Positions 17,694 to 27,497 of a stretch of DNA of 64,000 nucleotides are shown in pieces. The notes under the pieces were generated by a model that was not told the DNA's origin, made no database searches, and worked only from the letters and a program-made list of their open reading frames with translations. The position numbers and the translations under genes were made by a program. How positions within the stretch are numbered: the first letter of the stretch is position 1; each line of letters starts with the position of its first letter. Location of the stretch: positions 138,626 to 202,625 of the forward strand of contig CAKRYR010000002.1 in assembly GCA_934432595.1 (NCBI GenBank), written 5' to 3'. The DNA comes from an uncultured Lachnospiraceae bacterium. Lineage in GTDB: Bacteria; Bacillota; Clostridia; Lachnospirales; Lachnospiraceae.

Positions 17694-17936
17694 ATGAGAT
17701 TAGATAAATTTTTAAAAGTGGCAAGAATTATAAAAAGGCGTACAGTTGCAAATGAAGCATGTGATGCAGGTAGAGTTGAGGTTAATGGAAAGGTTGCCAA
17801 GGCCTCTATGAATGTAAAACCTGGTGATATAATATGTGTTAAATTCGGTACGAAAGAAGTTAAGGCAGAAGTACTTAATATAGAAAATGTGGTGAAAAAA
17901 GAAGAGGCTGCTGAAATGTATAGAATTTTGCCTTAG
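17694..17936 (+). CDS. rqcP: RqcP (YabO), S4-domain ribosome quality-control factor
   Basis: 80 residues, nearly all one S4 RNA-binding domain (MRLDKFLKVARIIKRRT, then AGRVEVNGKVAKAS). In Bacillus RqcP works with RqcH on stalled 50S subunits during alanine tailing. The ATG at 17694 is chosen because GGAGG lies 5 nt upstream and homologues start with MRLDKFL; an ATG at 17682 overlaps the ribosome site. It is followed by yabP and yabQ as in Bacillus. Confidence 0.93.
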   Translation: MRLDKFLKVARIIKRRTVANEACDAGRVEVNGKVAKASMNVKPGDIICVKFGTKEVKAEVLNIENVVKKEEAAEMYRILP

Positions 17937-18002
17937 AGAATAAGAGTAATATGCAGTCACTATACAGAATATAAATATATTATGGATAGGTGAGGTGTCT
18001 GC

Positions 18003-18317
18003 ATGGAAGATTTAAGGAAAGATAGGCAAGTTGATAATAAGAATAATAAAACTAAAGAACATAAATGTTTACTGTTTAATAGAAATAGAATGGAACTATC
18101 AGGTGTAAGTAATGTCATATCCTTTGATGCAAATGAGATTATATTGACTACTCAACTTGGTGACTTGCTAATTAAGGGAAATGATTTACATATTAGTAAG
18201 TTAAACTTAGAATACAGTAACGTAGATGTTGAAGGAAAAATTGATGCGATAATTTATTCAAATAAAAGTTTATCTGATGGTAATGCAAAAGGACTACTTG
18301 CTAGACTATTTAGATAA
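18003..18317 (+). CDS. yabP: Sporulation protein YabP
   Basis: 104 residues. The core NRNRMELSGVSNVISFDANEIILTTQLGDLLIKGNDLHISKLNLE is typical of the YabP family, which is needed for proper spore envelope formation in Bacillus. It lies between rqcP and yabQ in the order seen in spore formers. GAGGTG is found 7 nt upstream of the ATG. Confidence 0.94.
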   Translation: MEDLRKDRQVDNKNNKTKEHKCLLFNRNRMELSGVSNVISFDANEIILTTQLGDLLIKGNDLHISKLNLEYSNVDVEGKIDAIIYSNKSLSDGNAKGLLARLFR

Positions 18318-18344
18318 TCTGTATATTGTGGAGAGATTTATGCT

Positions 18345-18749
18345 ATGGAACAAATTATTAATGGAGAATTTCGATATTTACTATTATGTATTATAAATGG
18401 TTTCATTCTTTCAATGTTATATGATGCATTTAGGATTGTTAGACATGTCTTTAAACATAAAAAATGGTTAATATCCACAGAAGATATCCTTTATGGTCTA
18501 GGAATTGGTATATATTTATTTACAATCAATTTGGAACGTAATAATGGAACAGTAAGAGTATTTATGTTTGTTTTTTTATTATTGGGAAGCACAATATATT
18601 TTAAGTTGTTTTCAAATTCTGTAGTTGGCTTATTTAGTGGATTTTTAATAAAAATTAAGAAAAAAATGATTTTTTTATTAAGAATTGTTGGAAAAATTAC
18701 GATAAATAAGAATATAAGGTGGAAAAGAATAGCTAAATTTAGAAAATAA
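18345..18749 (+). CDS. yabQ: Spore cortex biosynthesis protein YabQ
   Basis: 134-residue membrane protein with hydrophobic segments near residues 10-26, 43-60, 70-87 and 90-105 and a basic C-terminal tail. The segment GFILSMLYDAFRIVRHVFKHK is characteristic of YabQ, which is required for the spore cortex in Bacillus. It follows yabP by 27 bp. Confidence 0.92.
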   Translation: MEQIINGEFRYLLLCIINGFILSMLYDAFRIVRHVFKHKKWLISTEDILYGLGIGIYLFTINLERNNGTVRVFMFVFLLLGSTIYFKLFSNSVVGLFSGFLIKIKKKMIFLLRIVGKITINKNIRWKRIAKFRK

Positions 18750-18762
18750 TCACCAAAAATTG

Positions 18763-18791
18763 TTGATTTATTACAATTGGCAGTGTATAAT
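18763..18791 (+). promoter_or_regulatory. divIC promoter (TTGATT-17-TATAAT)
   Basis: TTGATT at 18763-18768, 17-nt spacer, TATAAT at 18786-18791. It would let the division gene be read in growing cells, apart from the sporulation genes before it. Confidence 0.65.
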
Positions 18792-18922
18792 GAAGTTTAC
18801 GAGAAGTAGCTTATTGTTAGTATTTATGATATTAAATAGCTCATAATTAAAAACTGGGAGATGAATACGTAAGTACCATTTGACTTTTCGATGAAGAAAA
18901 GATTTTAGAAGAGGGTGTAAAT

Positions 18923-19282
18923 ATGAAATTTTTTTACGCTATGAGATGTTTTATAAAAAATGTTAGACGACTAGTTAATTCAGATTATAAACTTCGTAAG
19001 AGATTAAATAGAATAAAACTTATTGGTTCAATTGTAGTTGTTATTGTAATATGTATAACATTAAGCTATAAGAAGTTGTCTTTACAAAAGGAACAATTAG
19101 CTTGTGAAAGACAATTGGCTTCTATAGAGAAGGACCTTGATAAGGAAGAGAAAAGAGTAGACGAGATTAAAGAGTATAAGGCATATGTTCAGACTAAGAA
19201 ATTTGCAGAAGAAGTTGCAAGAGAAAAGCTCGGATTAGTATATCCAGGCGAAGTGATTTTTGAAGTTGAAGAAGAAAAATAA
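18923..19282 (+). CDS. divIC: Septum formation initiator DivIC/FtsB
   Basis: 119 residues with one membrane segment (about 37-53), then a coiled coil (about 56-90) and a short conserved end (FAEEVAREKLGLVYPGEVIFEV). This is the bitopic DivIC/FtsB plan, a partner of FtsL and DivIB in the divisome. GAGGG precedes the ATG. Its place between yabQ and spoIIE is conserved. Confidence 0.93.
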   Translation: MKFFYAMRCFIKNVRRLVNSDYKLRKRLNRIKLIGSIVVVIVICITLSYKKLSLQKEQLACERQLASIEKDLDKEEKRVDEIKEYKAYVQTKKFAEEVAREKLGLVYPGEVIFEVEEEK

Positions 19283-19298
19283 TAATTAAAAAAAGTTG

Positions 19299-19327
19299 TT
19301 GACAAGTTACAATATAATATGTATAAT
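19299..19327 (+). promoter_or_regulatory. tRNA-Met promoter (TTGACA-17-TATAAT)
   Basis: Perfect consensus hexamers at 19299-19304 and 19322-19327 with a 17-nt spacer, 14 bp before the tRNA. Confidence 0.88.
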
Positions 19328-19341
19328 AATGATTGTCGTTT

Positions 19342-19415
19342 GGCGGAGTAGCTCAGCTGGCTAGAGCATGCGGTTCATACCCGCAGTGTCGGCGGTTCAA
19401 GTCCGTTCTCCGCTA
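19342..19415 (+). tRNA. tRNA-Met (CAT)
   Basis: 74 nt. Acceptor GGCGGAG/CTCCGCT (first pair G-U), D arm GCTC..GAGC, anticodon stem TGCGG/CCGCA with CAT in the loop, T loop TTCAAGT. CCA is not encoded. The A-T/G-C pattern fits an elongator Met tRNA. It stands between divIC and spoIIE, where Bacillus-type clusters often carry a tRNA. Confidence 0.95.
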
Positions 19416-19429
19416 CTGATATATTAAAG

Positions 19430-19458
19430 GCAAGTAACATAGGTTACTTGCTTTTTTG
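19430..19458 (+). terminator. Terminator of tRNA-Met
   Basis: GCAAGTAAC (19430-19438), loop ATAG, GTTACTTGC (19443-19451), TTTTTT. Confidence 0.92.
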
Positions 19459-19495
19459 TTTAATAGGAAATTCCTTCCTAATTTCCCTATTAAAC
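19458..19495 (+). repeat. Hairpin repeat of the TAGGAAAT type
   Basis: GTTTAATAGGAAATT (19458-19472) pairs with AATTTCCCTATTAAAC (19480-19495, one bulged C). The arm TAGGAAAT/ATTTCC is shared with the hairpin at 17544-17573, so these may be copies of a small dispersed palindrome. Confidence 0.55.
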
Positions 19496-19590
19496 AAAGG
19501 CTCTTTTTTCTTTCCATACACGTTATGACAAAAATTTCAATCTAAAAATTGTATACTAATATAAATATATGTGTAAGAGGAGGAATTAGA

Positions 19591-21627
19591 GTGATACATA
19601 GATTGAAAAGAGAATGTATTGTGTATATTTTGATATTTTGTTTAAATCAAATAACAATTGCAGGTGTTAATCCATTTGGAATTGCTCTAGCAGCATCGGC
19701 AATAGGGGCTGGATATAACGTGTATTTAAGTATTTTTGCAACAGCAATAGGTAATATTTTGATTTATGATTATAACGTAATGAATAACATATTAATCTTA
19801 GTTTCATTTGCGGTATTCTGTTTTATCCTAAAGAAATATAATAAAAAACTAAACGATACAACATTAGCAATGATATTTTTAATAATATTCTCTGCAATAA
19901 AAATAGGTAGTAGATATCAAGATTTACATTTTTTAAATACGTTAATAATGATATTGGAAACACTAATTGTAACTAGTTCTTATTTAATATTTTATGTCGG
20001 AATAGAATATTTGGCTAAGAAAGATGTATTAAAAGAAATGAAGATGCAAGAGAAAATAAGTTTGTCATTGATTATTACTTTGTTAGGCATATATATCATT
20101 CAAGCACGAAAAGAAAATGTTACTTTATTAAAAATTGTTATTATATACATTTTTGCATTTTTAGGTACAGTTATTTATAAAATAATATTGGATATGAGAA
20201 ATAATAAGGAGTGTGATAAAGAGGAGCAAAAGGGAATGGTGTATAACAATCTGGTTTATAATAAGATGCAGGAATATGCTGATATGATAATGAAAATGTC
20301 TAAGAGTATATCAATGATACGTGAAAATGAAGATATAAATAAGGAACAAGAGAGTAGCATCTTTGAGAAGGTTTCTGAAAAGTATTGTGCAGCTTGTGAA
20401 AAATGTAGTTATTGTTGGGATAAAGAGTTTAATAAATCATATGAAGTAGCAAATGCGTTGATGAAAAAAGGTGTTGAAAATGGGGTTTTAACTATAGATG
20501 ATTTGCCACAAAAGTTTGTTGTAAGATGTAGAAATAGTGAGGGGATTATATCTGAGACCAATATTAATCTAGAGTTAGCTAGAAATAATATATGGTGGCA
20601 GGATAAGGTGGATGAGATGAGGAGAATAATGACTATGCAATTGGCTGATTTATCAAATTCTATAAGTGATTTTACAACTAATATGTATCGTAATGTGAAA
20701 ATAAATAATAAGATATATAAAAAGGTAAGACAAGCCCTAAAGTATATGGGGATACAAGTAAGGGATATAGCCTGTTTTCAACATAAAGGGGTAAAAGAAT
20801 TAATTATTGATTTAAAATCAACTGGAAGAAATATTAAATCTTTAGATATAGCTGCAGGTATAAGTGAGGTTTTAGGTGAAAAATATAAATTAGGAGAATT
20901 TGCACCTAGGGTGATAGGTAAAAAAATAACGGAGATAAATCTAATTAGGGAAGAAAAATTTAGTATAAGGACTGCTAGTATTAGTATAAAAAAAGATGGG
21001 GAGGATTGTAGTGGAGATAATTATTCTATTATAGAAAGTGATGTAGCTGAGACTGTATTAGCAATATCTGATGGAATGGGGTCAGGCAGAAAGGCATACG
21101 AAGAAAGCAAAAAGACTATAGAGATGGTAGAGGAGTTTCTTGAGGTAGGATTTAATAAAGATATTGCAATGAATTTGGTAAATCTTGCTTCTTATATGAA
21201 TTATGAAAAAAATGAGATGTATTCAACATTAGATGTTTGTGTCGCGAATAGATACTCGGGAATAGGAGAATTTATTAAGATGGGGGCAGCAGTATCATAT
21301 ATTAAAAGAGGGAGAGAAGTTATAGAGATAAGCTCAGAGACATTACCTTTAGGAGTGTTTAATAGTGCAGAGTATGAAAGAAAGCAAATTGAATTATTAG
21401 ACGGCGATGTAATTATAATGGTGACTGATGGTTTAATTGATAGTATATCTAAGTATGTGGATTGGAAAGAGGAAATGATATATATTATTAAAAATATTGG
21501 AAGTTGTAATCCGAAAACCATAGTTGATACATTAGTAAAAGAAGTATTATCAGATAAAGAAATTACGGATGATATAACTATTCTTGTGGGTGTTATATGG
21601 AATAATCTGACAGCTCAGTCAGATTAA
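19591..21627 (+). CDS. spoIIE: Stage II sporulation protein E, PP2C phosphatase
   Basis: 678 residues. The N-terminal third holds many membrane segments, the middle a Cys-containing region (CAACEKCSYCW near residue 270), and the C-terminal ~200 residues a PP2C-type phosphatase with AISDGMGSGRKAYEES and MVTDGLIDS motifs. It dephosphorylates SpoIIAA to release the forespore sigma factor F and joins the polar septum. It is shorter than the Bacillus protein (about 830). I chose the GTG at 19591 because GAGGAGG is 7 nt upstream; the frame extends back to a TTG at 19549 with no ribosome site. Confidence 0.96.
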   Translation: MIHRLKRECIVYILIFCLNQITIAGVNPFGIALAASAIGAGYNVYLSIFATAIGNILIYDYNVMNNILILVSFAVFCFILKKYNKKLNDTTLAMIFLIIFSAIKIGSRYQDLHFLNTLIMILETLIVTSSYLIFYVGIEYLAKKDVLKEMKMQEKISLSLIITLLGIYIIQARKENVTLLKIVIIYIFAFLGTVIYKIILDMRNNKECDKEEQKGMVYNNLVYNKMQEYADMIMKMSKSISMIRENEDINKEQESSIFEKVSEKYCAACEKCSYCWDKEFNKSYEVANALMKKGVENGVLTIDDLPQKFVVRCRNSEGIISETNINLELARNNIWWQDKVDEMRRIMTMQLADLSNSISDFTTNMYRNVKINNKIYKKVRQALKYMGIQVRDIACFQHKGVKELIIDLKSTGRNIKSLDIAAGISEVLGEKYKLGEFAPRVIGKKITEINLIREEKFSIRTASISIKKDGEDCSGDNYSIIESDVAETVLAISDGMGSGRKAYEESKKTIEMVEEFLEVGFNKDIAMNLVNLASYMNYEKNEMYSTLDVCVANRYSGIGEFIKMGAAVSYIKRGREVIEISSETLPLGVFNSAEYERKQIELLDGDVIIMVTDGLIDSISKYVDWKEEMIYIIKNIGSCNPKTIVDTLVKEVLSDKEITDDITILVGVIWNNLTAQSD

Positions 21628-21764
21628 TTATTATGGAAGTATAAGTCTTATACGGTAAATATATGAAAAAATGGTGTATATTTGGAAAAATTAGTTGAAA
21701 AAATTAGTACGTAGTTGTAGAATGTACTTTGTGTAACTATAATAATTTAGAATTGAGGGTTAGT

Positions 21765-23195
21765 ATGTATAAAAATAATATTTTTTTTGATAAAGTTCAT
21801 AATTATATTATTAATAATAAAATGATACAAAATGGAGATAAGATTATTATAGGTGTTTCGGGTGGAGCAGATTCTATGTGTTTATTAAATGTCCTTAACA
21901 GGCTTATTGATGAATATGGTTTAGAACTATATGTTGTTCATATACATCATGGTATTAGAGGTGTACAAGCTGATGAAGATGAACAGTTCGTAAAGGAATA
22001 TTGTACAGAGATAGTTGGGAATAATAAAATTAAGTATTTTTCATTTTTTTATGATATACCTACTATGGCTAAAGAACAGAAGTTATCTGAAGAAGAGATG
22101 GGACGAAAAGTCCGATATGAGGCTTTTGTAGAGATTAAGAATAAGTATAATGCTGATAAGATAGCTGTAGCTCATAATTTAAATGATAATGCTGAGACAG
22201 TTCTATTTAATATATGTAGAGGAACTGGTATAAATGGTCTCAAAGGTATTATTAATAAGAAAGATGATCTAATACGTCCACTATTATGTGTTTCAAGGAA
22301 AGAAATTGAGGAGTATTTATATAGTATTAATGTCGAATATAGACAGGATATGACTAATTTCGAAGAGGAATATACTAGAAACAGGATTAGACTTAAAGTT
22401 ATTCCATATCTTGAGGAGAATATTAATTCAAATGTTGTTGAACATATTAATAGTATGGCTATGATTGCTAAAGATACTGAAGAATTTATGGCTGAGTATA
22501 CAGATGTTGTATATGATAAGGTTGTTAATCTGGTAAGTATAAATGAAAGTATAAAACTTGTTGTAGATGTTAAAGCTTTAAATAGGGAAAAAAATATTAT
22601 ACAACAAAGGATTATAAGAAAATGTATATATAACATTGTGGGTAAATTAAAGGATGTTTCTAATATACATATTGAAGATATTTTAAAATTATCCGATAAA
22701 AATGTAGGGAAGAGGATAGAAATACCTTACAATATTATTGCTCAGAGGGATTATAATTCAATAGAGATATCTATAAAAGATAATTTACAAGAAATAAATA
22801 CAGAAAAAAATCAAATTTTTGAAGAAATAAGGTTGAATTATGAATATTATTTAGGGTATTATGATAAACATATAATATTTGAAGTTCTAGATAGAGAAGA
22901 AGATATTAATATTCCTAAAGATGAGTGTGTTAAATGGTTTGATTATGATAAAATAGACCAAAAACTTATTTTGCGTAATAGGAAGAGTGGAGATAAGATG
23001 CAATTAAATCCAGAGGGAACTACTAAAAAGTTGAAGGATTTGATGATAAATTTAAAAATTAATAAAAATGAGAGGGATAGCATTCCATTGGTGGCTGAAG
23101 GCTCTAATGTACTATGGTTAATAGGAAAACGTAATAGTGAAGCATATAGAGTTGATGATAGTACAACAAGGATATTACAGGTAAAAGTGTATTAA
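21765..23195 (+). CDS. tilS: tRNA(Ile)-lysidine synthetase
   Basis: 476 residues. It puts lysidine on C34 of the CAU-anticodon Ile tRNA. The PP-loop GVSGGADSMCLL is near residues 30-41; HHGIRG and HNLNDNAETVL follow; the C-terminal TilS domain ends with a RKSGDKM... and GKR motif. The start at 21765 is preceded by GAGGG; the frame is open to 21729 but without signal. Neighbours spoIIE and hpt are the conserved order. Confidence 0.95.
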   Translation: MYKNNIFFDKVHNYIINNKMIQNGDKIIIGVSGGADSMCLLNVLNRLIDEYGLELYVVHIHHGIRGVQADEDEQFVKEYCTEIVGNNKIKYFSFFYDIPTMAKEQKLSEEEMGRKVRYEAFVEIKNKYNADKIAVAHNLNDNAETVLFNICRGTGINGLKGIINKKDDLIRPLLCVSRKEIEEYLYSINVEYRQDMTNFEEEYTRNRIRLKVIPYLEENINSNVVEHINSMAMIAKDTEEFMAEYTDVVYDKVVNLVSINESIKLVVDVKALNREKNIIQQRIIRKCIYNIVGKLKDVSNIHIEDILKLSDKNVGKRIEIPYNIIAQRDYNSIEISIKDNLQEINTEKNQIFEEIRLNYEYYLGYYDKHIIFEVLDREEDINIPKDECVKWFDYDKIDQKLILRNRKSGDKMQLNPEGTTKKLKDLMINLKINKNERDSIPLVAEGSNVLWLIGKRNSEAYRVDDSTTRILQVKVY

Positions 23196-23275
23196 TTCAA
23201 ATATAAATGTATTAGATATTAGGTCAACTATTTTGGATATAAGCTATATGTTAGTACAAGAGATAGGAGATAAGA

Positions 23276-23806
23276 ATGAGTAAAATAAGTGTTTTAATTA
23301 GTCAAGAAGAAATTAGTAAGAGATTAGCAGAGATGGGGGCTCAGATAAGCAAAGATTATGATGGCTGTGAAGAGCTAGTACTTGTATGTATATTGAAAGG
23401 ATCTGTATACATTACATGTGAATTATCTAGAAGTATCACAGTTCCGGTTACTTTAGATTTTATGTCTGTTTCAAGTTATGGAAACGCAAAGGAAAGTACA
23501 GGTAGAGTAAGAATTCTTAAAGACTTAGATGAAAGTATTGCAGGTAAAGATGTTCTTATTATTGAAGATATTATTGATTCTGGAAGAACATTACAGAATT
23601 TATATGAAATGTTAAGTAGTCGTAATCCAAAGAGTGTTAAAATCTGTACACTATTAGATAAACCAGATAGACGTATACCAGAATGTACAATTAGTGTGGA
23701 TTACACAGGATTTGTAATTCCAGATAAGTTTGTAGTTGGATATGGTCTAGATTATGAACAAAAATTAAGAAATCTCCCATACGTAGGTGTTGTGGAAGAA
23801 ATATAA
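23276..23806 (+). CDS. hpt: Hypoxanthine phosphoribosyltransferase
   Basis: 176 residues. Purine salvage enzyme that joins PRPP to hypoxanthine (and guanine). The PRPP site VLIIEDIIDSGRTL is near residues 94-107; the early CILKGSV loop and the SYG segment are also typical. AGGAGA precedes the ATG. It lies between tilS and ftsH as in Bacillus. Confidence 0.96.
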   Translation: MSKISVLISQEEISKRLAEMGAQISKDYDGCEELVLVCILKGSVYITCELSRSITVPVTLDFMSVSSYGNAKESTGRVRILKDLDESIAGKDVLIIEDIIDSGRTLQNLYEMLSSRNPKSVKICTLLDKPDRRIPECTISVDYTGFVIPDKFVVGYGLDYEQKLRNLPYVGVVEEI

Positions 23807-23833
23807 TGTAACATATTGGAAGGAGAACTACGA

Positions 23834-25690
23834 GTGAGATATATAAAAGGACTAAGTTTTTATATAATAGCATTTTTTGCAATAATATGTGCAATTCATT
23901 ATACTAAATCGTTGGAAAATCAGGATGCTGATAAGTATACTACTGCACAATTTGAGAAAGATATTAGGAATACAGTTGATAATGTAAAGAGAACTAATAA
24001 AGTTGACCAAGTTATTATCACACAGAATGAGAAAGTTCCAACAGGTACTATTATAGTAACTTATAAGACAAAAGCTAGTAATAAAAAGCAAATCATTAAG
24101 AGATTAAATGTAACAGATGTTAAAGAAGTAGAGAATGAATTAAAAGAGTGGAACTTTAAGAACTACACTGTTAAACCTATTGAGGAACCTAGTACTTTTG
24201 AGACTATGTTGCCTTGGATAATAGGTGGAGTTGTTGTTATATTGTTTTTAACTTTACTTACAAGCAGAGCAAATCCAGGTGCAGGTGGCGGTGGTAATGC
24301 TAAGGTTATGAACTTTGGTAAGAGCCGTGCAAAGCTTAATACAGATGCAAGTGATGTAAACTTTGATAAGGTTGCAGGCTTAAAAGAGGAAAAAGAGGAA
24401 TTAGAGGAAATCGTTGATTTCTTAAAAGAACCTCAGAAGTATATTGAAGTAGGAGCAAGAATTCCAAAGGGTGTTCTTCTAGAGGGACCTCCTGGAACAG
24501 GTAAAACTTTATTAGCTAAGGCAGTTGCAGGAGAAGCTGGTGTACCATTCTTTAGTATATCAGGTTCAGATTTCGTAGAAATGTTTGTTGGTGTTGGTGC
24601 ATCAAGAGTTAGAGATTTATTTGAAGATGGTAAGAAGAATGCTCCATGTATTATATTTATCGATGAGATAGATGCTGTAGCTCGTAAAAGAGGTAGTGGA
24701 TTAGGTGGCGGACATGATGAAAGAGAACAAACACTTAATCAATTACTTGTTGAGATGGATGGTTTTGGTGTTAATGAAGGCATTATCGTAATGGCAGCAA
24801 CTAACAGAGTAGATATATTAGATCCAGCTATTTTAAGACCTGGTCGTTTTGATAGAAAGGTTATGGTTGGTGCACCAGATGTTAAAGGTAGAGAAGAAAT
24901 TCTTGAAGTACATTCTAAGAATAAACCTTTAGCAGAAGATGTTGTTTTATCTGAGATTGCTCAGACAACAGTAGGATTTACTGGTGCTGACTTAGAGAAC
25001 TTATTAAATGAAGCAGCAATTAAAGCAGCAAAAGAAGATAGATTATATATTACAAGCGAAGATATTAAGAAATCATTTATTAAGGTTGGAATAGGTGCTG
25101 AGAAGAAGAGTAGAATTATCTCTGAAAAGGAGAAGAGAATTACTGCTGTTCACGAATCAGGTCATGCAATATTATTTCATGTATTGCCTGATGCTCCACC
25201 AGTTTATACTGTATCAATTATTCCAACAGGTAAAGGTGCAGCAGGTTATACAATGCCATTACCTGAGAAGGATGAGATGTTTAATACAAAGAATAAGATG
25301 ATTCAAGATATTATGGTTTCATTAGGCGGAAGAATTGCTGAGGAAATCACATTTGATGATGTTACAACAGGTGCATCTCAAGATATTAAAGTTGCAACTA
25401 ATACAGCACATGCTATGGTTACTAAGTTTGGTTTCTCTGAGAATCTTGGTTTAGTTAACTATGATGATGATGATGAAGTATTCATTGGAAGAGACTTTGG
25501 TCATACACAAGGATATAGTGAGGAAGTTGCAGCAGCTATAGATAGAGAAGTTAAAGAAATCATCAGTAAATGTTATGAAGATGCTAAAGCAATTATATTA
25601 AAACACAAAGATGTATTAGATGCTTGTGCTGAGTTACTTCTTGAGAAAGAAAGAATTACTCGTCAAGAGTTTGAAGCACTATTTGACTAA
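23834..25690 (+). CDS. ftsH: ATP-dependent zinc metalloprotease FtsH (copy 1)
   Basis: 618 residues. Two N-terminal membrane segments (about 7-24 and 127-145) flank an extracytoplasmic part. The AAA module follows with GPPGTGKT (218-225), FIDEIDA and the second region of homology, then the zinc protease site HESGH (440-444). It degrades membrane and regulatory proteins. The start is GTG, with AGGAG 9 nt upstream. This is the copy in the conserved hpt-ftsH place; a second ftsH lies at 35188. Confidence 0.97.
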   Translation: MRYIKGLSFYIIAFFAIICAIHYTKSLENQDADKYTTAQFEKDIRNTVDNVKRTNKVDQVIITQNEKVPTGTIIVTYKTKASNKKQIIKRLNVTDVKEVENELKEWNFKNYTVKPIEEPSTFETMLPWIIGGVVVILFLTLLTSRANPGAGGGGNAKVMNFGKSRAKLNTDASDVNFDKVAGLKEEKEELEEIVDFLKEPQKYIEVGARIPKGVLLEGPPGTGKTLLAKAVAGEAGVPFFSISGSDFVEMFVGVGASRVRDLFEDGKKNAPCIIFIDEIDAVARKRGSGLGGGHDEREQTLNQLLVEMDGFGVNEGIIVMAATNRVDILDPAILRPGRFDRKVMVGAPDVKGREEILEVHSKNKPLAEDVVLSEIAQTTVGFTGADLENLLNEAAIKAAKEDRLYITSEDIKKSFIKVGIGAEKKSRIISEKEKRITAVHESGHAILFHVLPDAPPVYTVSIIPTGKGAAGYTMPLPEKDEMFNTKNKMIQDIMVSLGGRIAEEITFDDVTTGASQDIKVATNTAHAMVTKFGFSENLGLVNYDDDDEVFIGRDFGHTQGYSEEVAAAIDREVKEIISKCYEDAKAIILKHKDVLDACAELLLEKERITRQEFEALFD

Positions 25691-25703
25691 GGAGGGCTAG
25701 CAT

Positions 25704-27074
25704 TTGATAGTAGAGCAGGAAGTTGTTGATATTGATTATAAGAAGATGAAACAGTTAGCAGATAAATGTGAAACTAATAGTATTATAGACCATAATTTGT
25801 ATGCTAAATATGACGTTAAGAGAGGTCTTAGAGATCTAAGTGGTAAAGGTGTCTTAACTGGACTTACCGAAATATCAGAGATTATATCTTACACTGTTGT
25901 GGATATGGATTATGTTCCATGTGAAGGTATATTGAGATATAGAGGAATAGATGTTGAAGAATTAGTGGCTGGATTTATTGAAGAAGATAGATTTGGCTTT
26001 GAAGAGACTGTTTATTTACTATTGTTTGGAGAATTGCCATCTCAAAAAGAGTTGAAGGAATTTAATAAATTATTGGTTAAATGTAGACAATTGCCACCTT
26101 TTTTTGTAAGAGATATAATACTTAATGCTCCAAGTGCAGATACTATGAATACACTTGCTAGAAGCGTGTTGGCTCTATATGCATATGATGATAAGGCAGA
26201 TGATACTTCAATTGAGAATGTGTTAAGACAATGTATTCAATTAATTACAAGAATACCACTTTTATCAGTTTATGGATATAAAGCATATAAACATTATCAT
26301 TTAGATAGTAGTCTATTAATTCGTAATCCTAAGCCAAGGTATTCTATTGCAGAGAATATTTTATATACATTAAGATCTAATGGTAAATTTACACCATATG
26401 AAGCTAAGATTTTGGATTTAGCATTAGTTTTACATGCTGAGCATGGTGGAGGTAATAATTCAACTTTTACTACACATGTTGTTACTTCTTCAGGAACTGA
26501 TACATATTCATCATTTGCTGCATCTCTAGGTTCCTTAAAGGGACCAAAACATGGTGGAGCAAATGTTAAAGTTGTAGCAATGTTCACTGATATGAAGGAA
26601 AAGGTAAAAGATTGGACAGATGAAGATGAAGTAAGAGGATATCTTACTAGACTTGTTCGTAAGGAAGAATTTGATAAATGTGGTCTTATCTATGGTATAG
26701 GGCATGCTGTTTATTCGATTTCAGACCCAAGAGCAAAGGTCTTCAAAAAATGTGTAAAGAAATTATCAGTTGAGAAGAATAATGAAGCAGAATATGCATT
26801 ATATGATATGGTTGAAAGATTGGCACCAGAAGTTATAGGAAAAGAAAGAAAGATATACAAAGGTGTTAGTGCTAATGTTGATTTTTATAGCGGATTGGTA
26901 TATAGTATGTTAGAGTTGCCTTTAGAACTTTATACTCCTTTGTTTGCTATGGCTAGGGCAGCAGGTTGGAGTGCACACCGTATAGAGGAGCTAGTAAATG
27001 GTGGTAAGATTATAAGACCGGCATATAAGAGCATTGCAAAACATAGAGGTTATGTTCCATTAGAGGAACGTTAA
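25704..27074 (+). CDS. Citrate synthase
   Basis: 456 residues. It joins oxaloacetate and acetyl-CoA. The catalytic region is clear: HAEHGGGNNSTF near residue 245, the GSLKGPKHGGAN motif (about 272-283) with the second catalytic His, GIGHAVY and DPRA, and the late Asp/Arg region. The N-terminus is longer than in the short bacterial type, as in many Clostridia. The TTG start has GGAGGG 7 nt upstream. It begins 13 bp after ftsH and could share its transcript. Confidence 0.94.
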   Translation: MIVEQEVVDIDYKKMKQLADKCETNSIIDHNLYAKYDVKRGLRDLSGKGVLTGLTEISEIISYTVVDMDYVPCEGILRYRGIDVEELVAGFIEEDRFGFEETVYLLLFGELPSQKELKEFNKLLVKCRQLPPFFVRDIILNAPSADTMNTLARSVLALYAYDDKADDTSIENVLRQCIQLITRIPLLSVYGYKAYKHYHLDSSLLIRNPKPRYSIAENILYTLRSNGKFTPYEAKILDLALVLHAEHGGGNNSTFTTHVVTSSGTDTYSSFAASLGSLKGPKHGGANVKVVAMFTDMKEKVKDWTDEDEVRGYLTRLVRKEEFDKCGLIYGIGHAVYSISDPRAKVFKKCVKKLSVEKNNEAEYALYDMVERLAPEVIGKERKIYKGVSANVDFYSGLVYSMLELPLELYTPLFAMARAAGWSAHRIEELVNGGKIIRPAYKSIAKHRGYVPLEER

Positions 27075-27164
27075 TTATATTGAAATAATTTATTGAAAGG
27101 CAATGTTAAGCTTATTATGACATTGCTTTTTCTAAGAAATAAGGGTAGTGAAAGGAAGAGGATA

Positions 27165-27494
27165 TTGTATCAAGAGAATGTAGTTTTATGTGCTTCAAGT
27201 GCATATGAACATAAATATTATTTAAATGAAGATTTTGAACAACTACCTCAACAGATTAAAGATGAACTTAAGATAATGTGTGTATTGTACACAGAGGATG
27301 TTGGTGGAATTCTTGAATTAGAATTTGATGAAGAAGGAAATCTTAATCTAAAAGTTACTGCAGATGAAGGTGACTTATTATTTGATGAGATAGGTAGTGT
27401 ACTTAAGATTAAACAAATTCAACAGGAAAAAGTTGAATTATTGGAATCTTTAGAGATGTATTATAGAGTATTTTTTCTAGATGAGGAGATATAG
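27165..27494 (+). CDS. Small conserved protein (resembles DUF6145 family)
   Basis: About 109 residues. The body (SAYEHKYYLNEDFEQLP, then CVLYTEDVGGILELEFDEEGNL, then FDEIGSVLKIKQIQ) resembles a small protein common before coaX in Lachnospiraceae; I name DUF6145 from memory, so treat it as tentative. No membrane segment or catalytic motif is visible. I prefer the TTG at 27165 because GGAAGAGG lies just before it and the conserved part begins there. The frame is open from 27093 (TTG) and has an ATG at 27117, both with weaker signals. The gene lies 3 bp before coaX. Confidence 0.75.
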   Translation: MYQENVVLCASSAYEHKYYLNEDFEQLPQQIKDELKIMCVLYTEDVGGILELEFDEEGNLNLKVTADEGDLLFDEIGSVLKIKQIQQEKVELLESLEMYYRVFFLDEEI

Positions 27495-27497
27495 GAA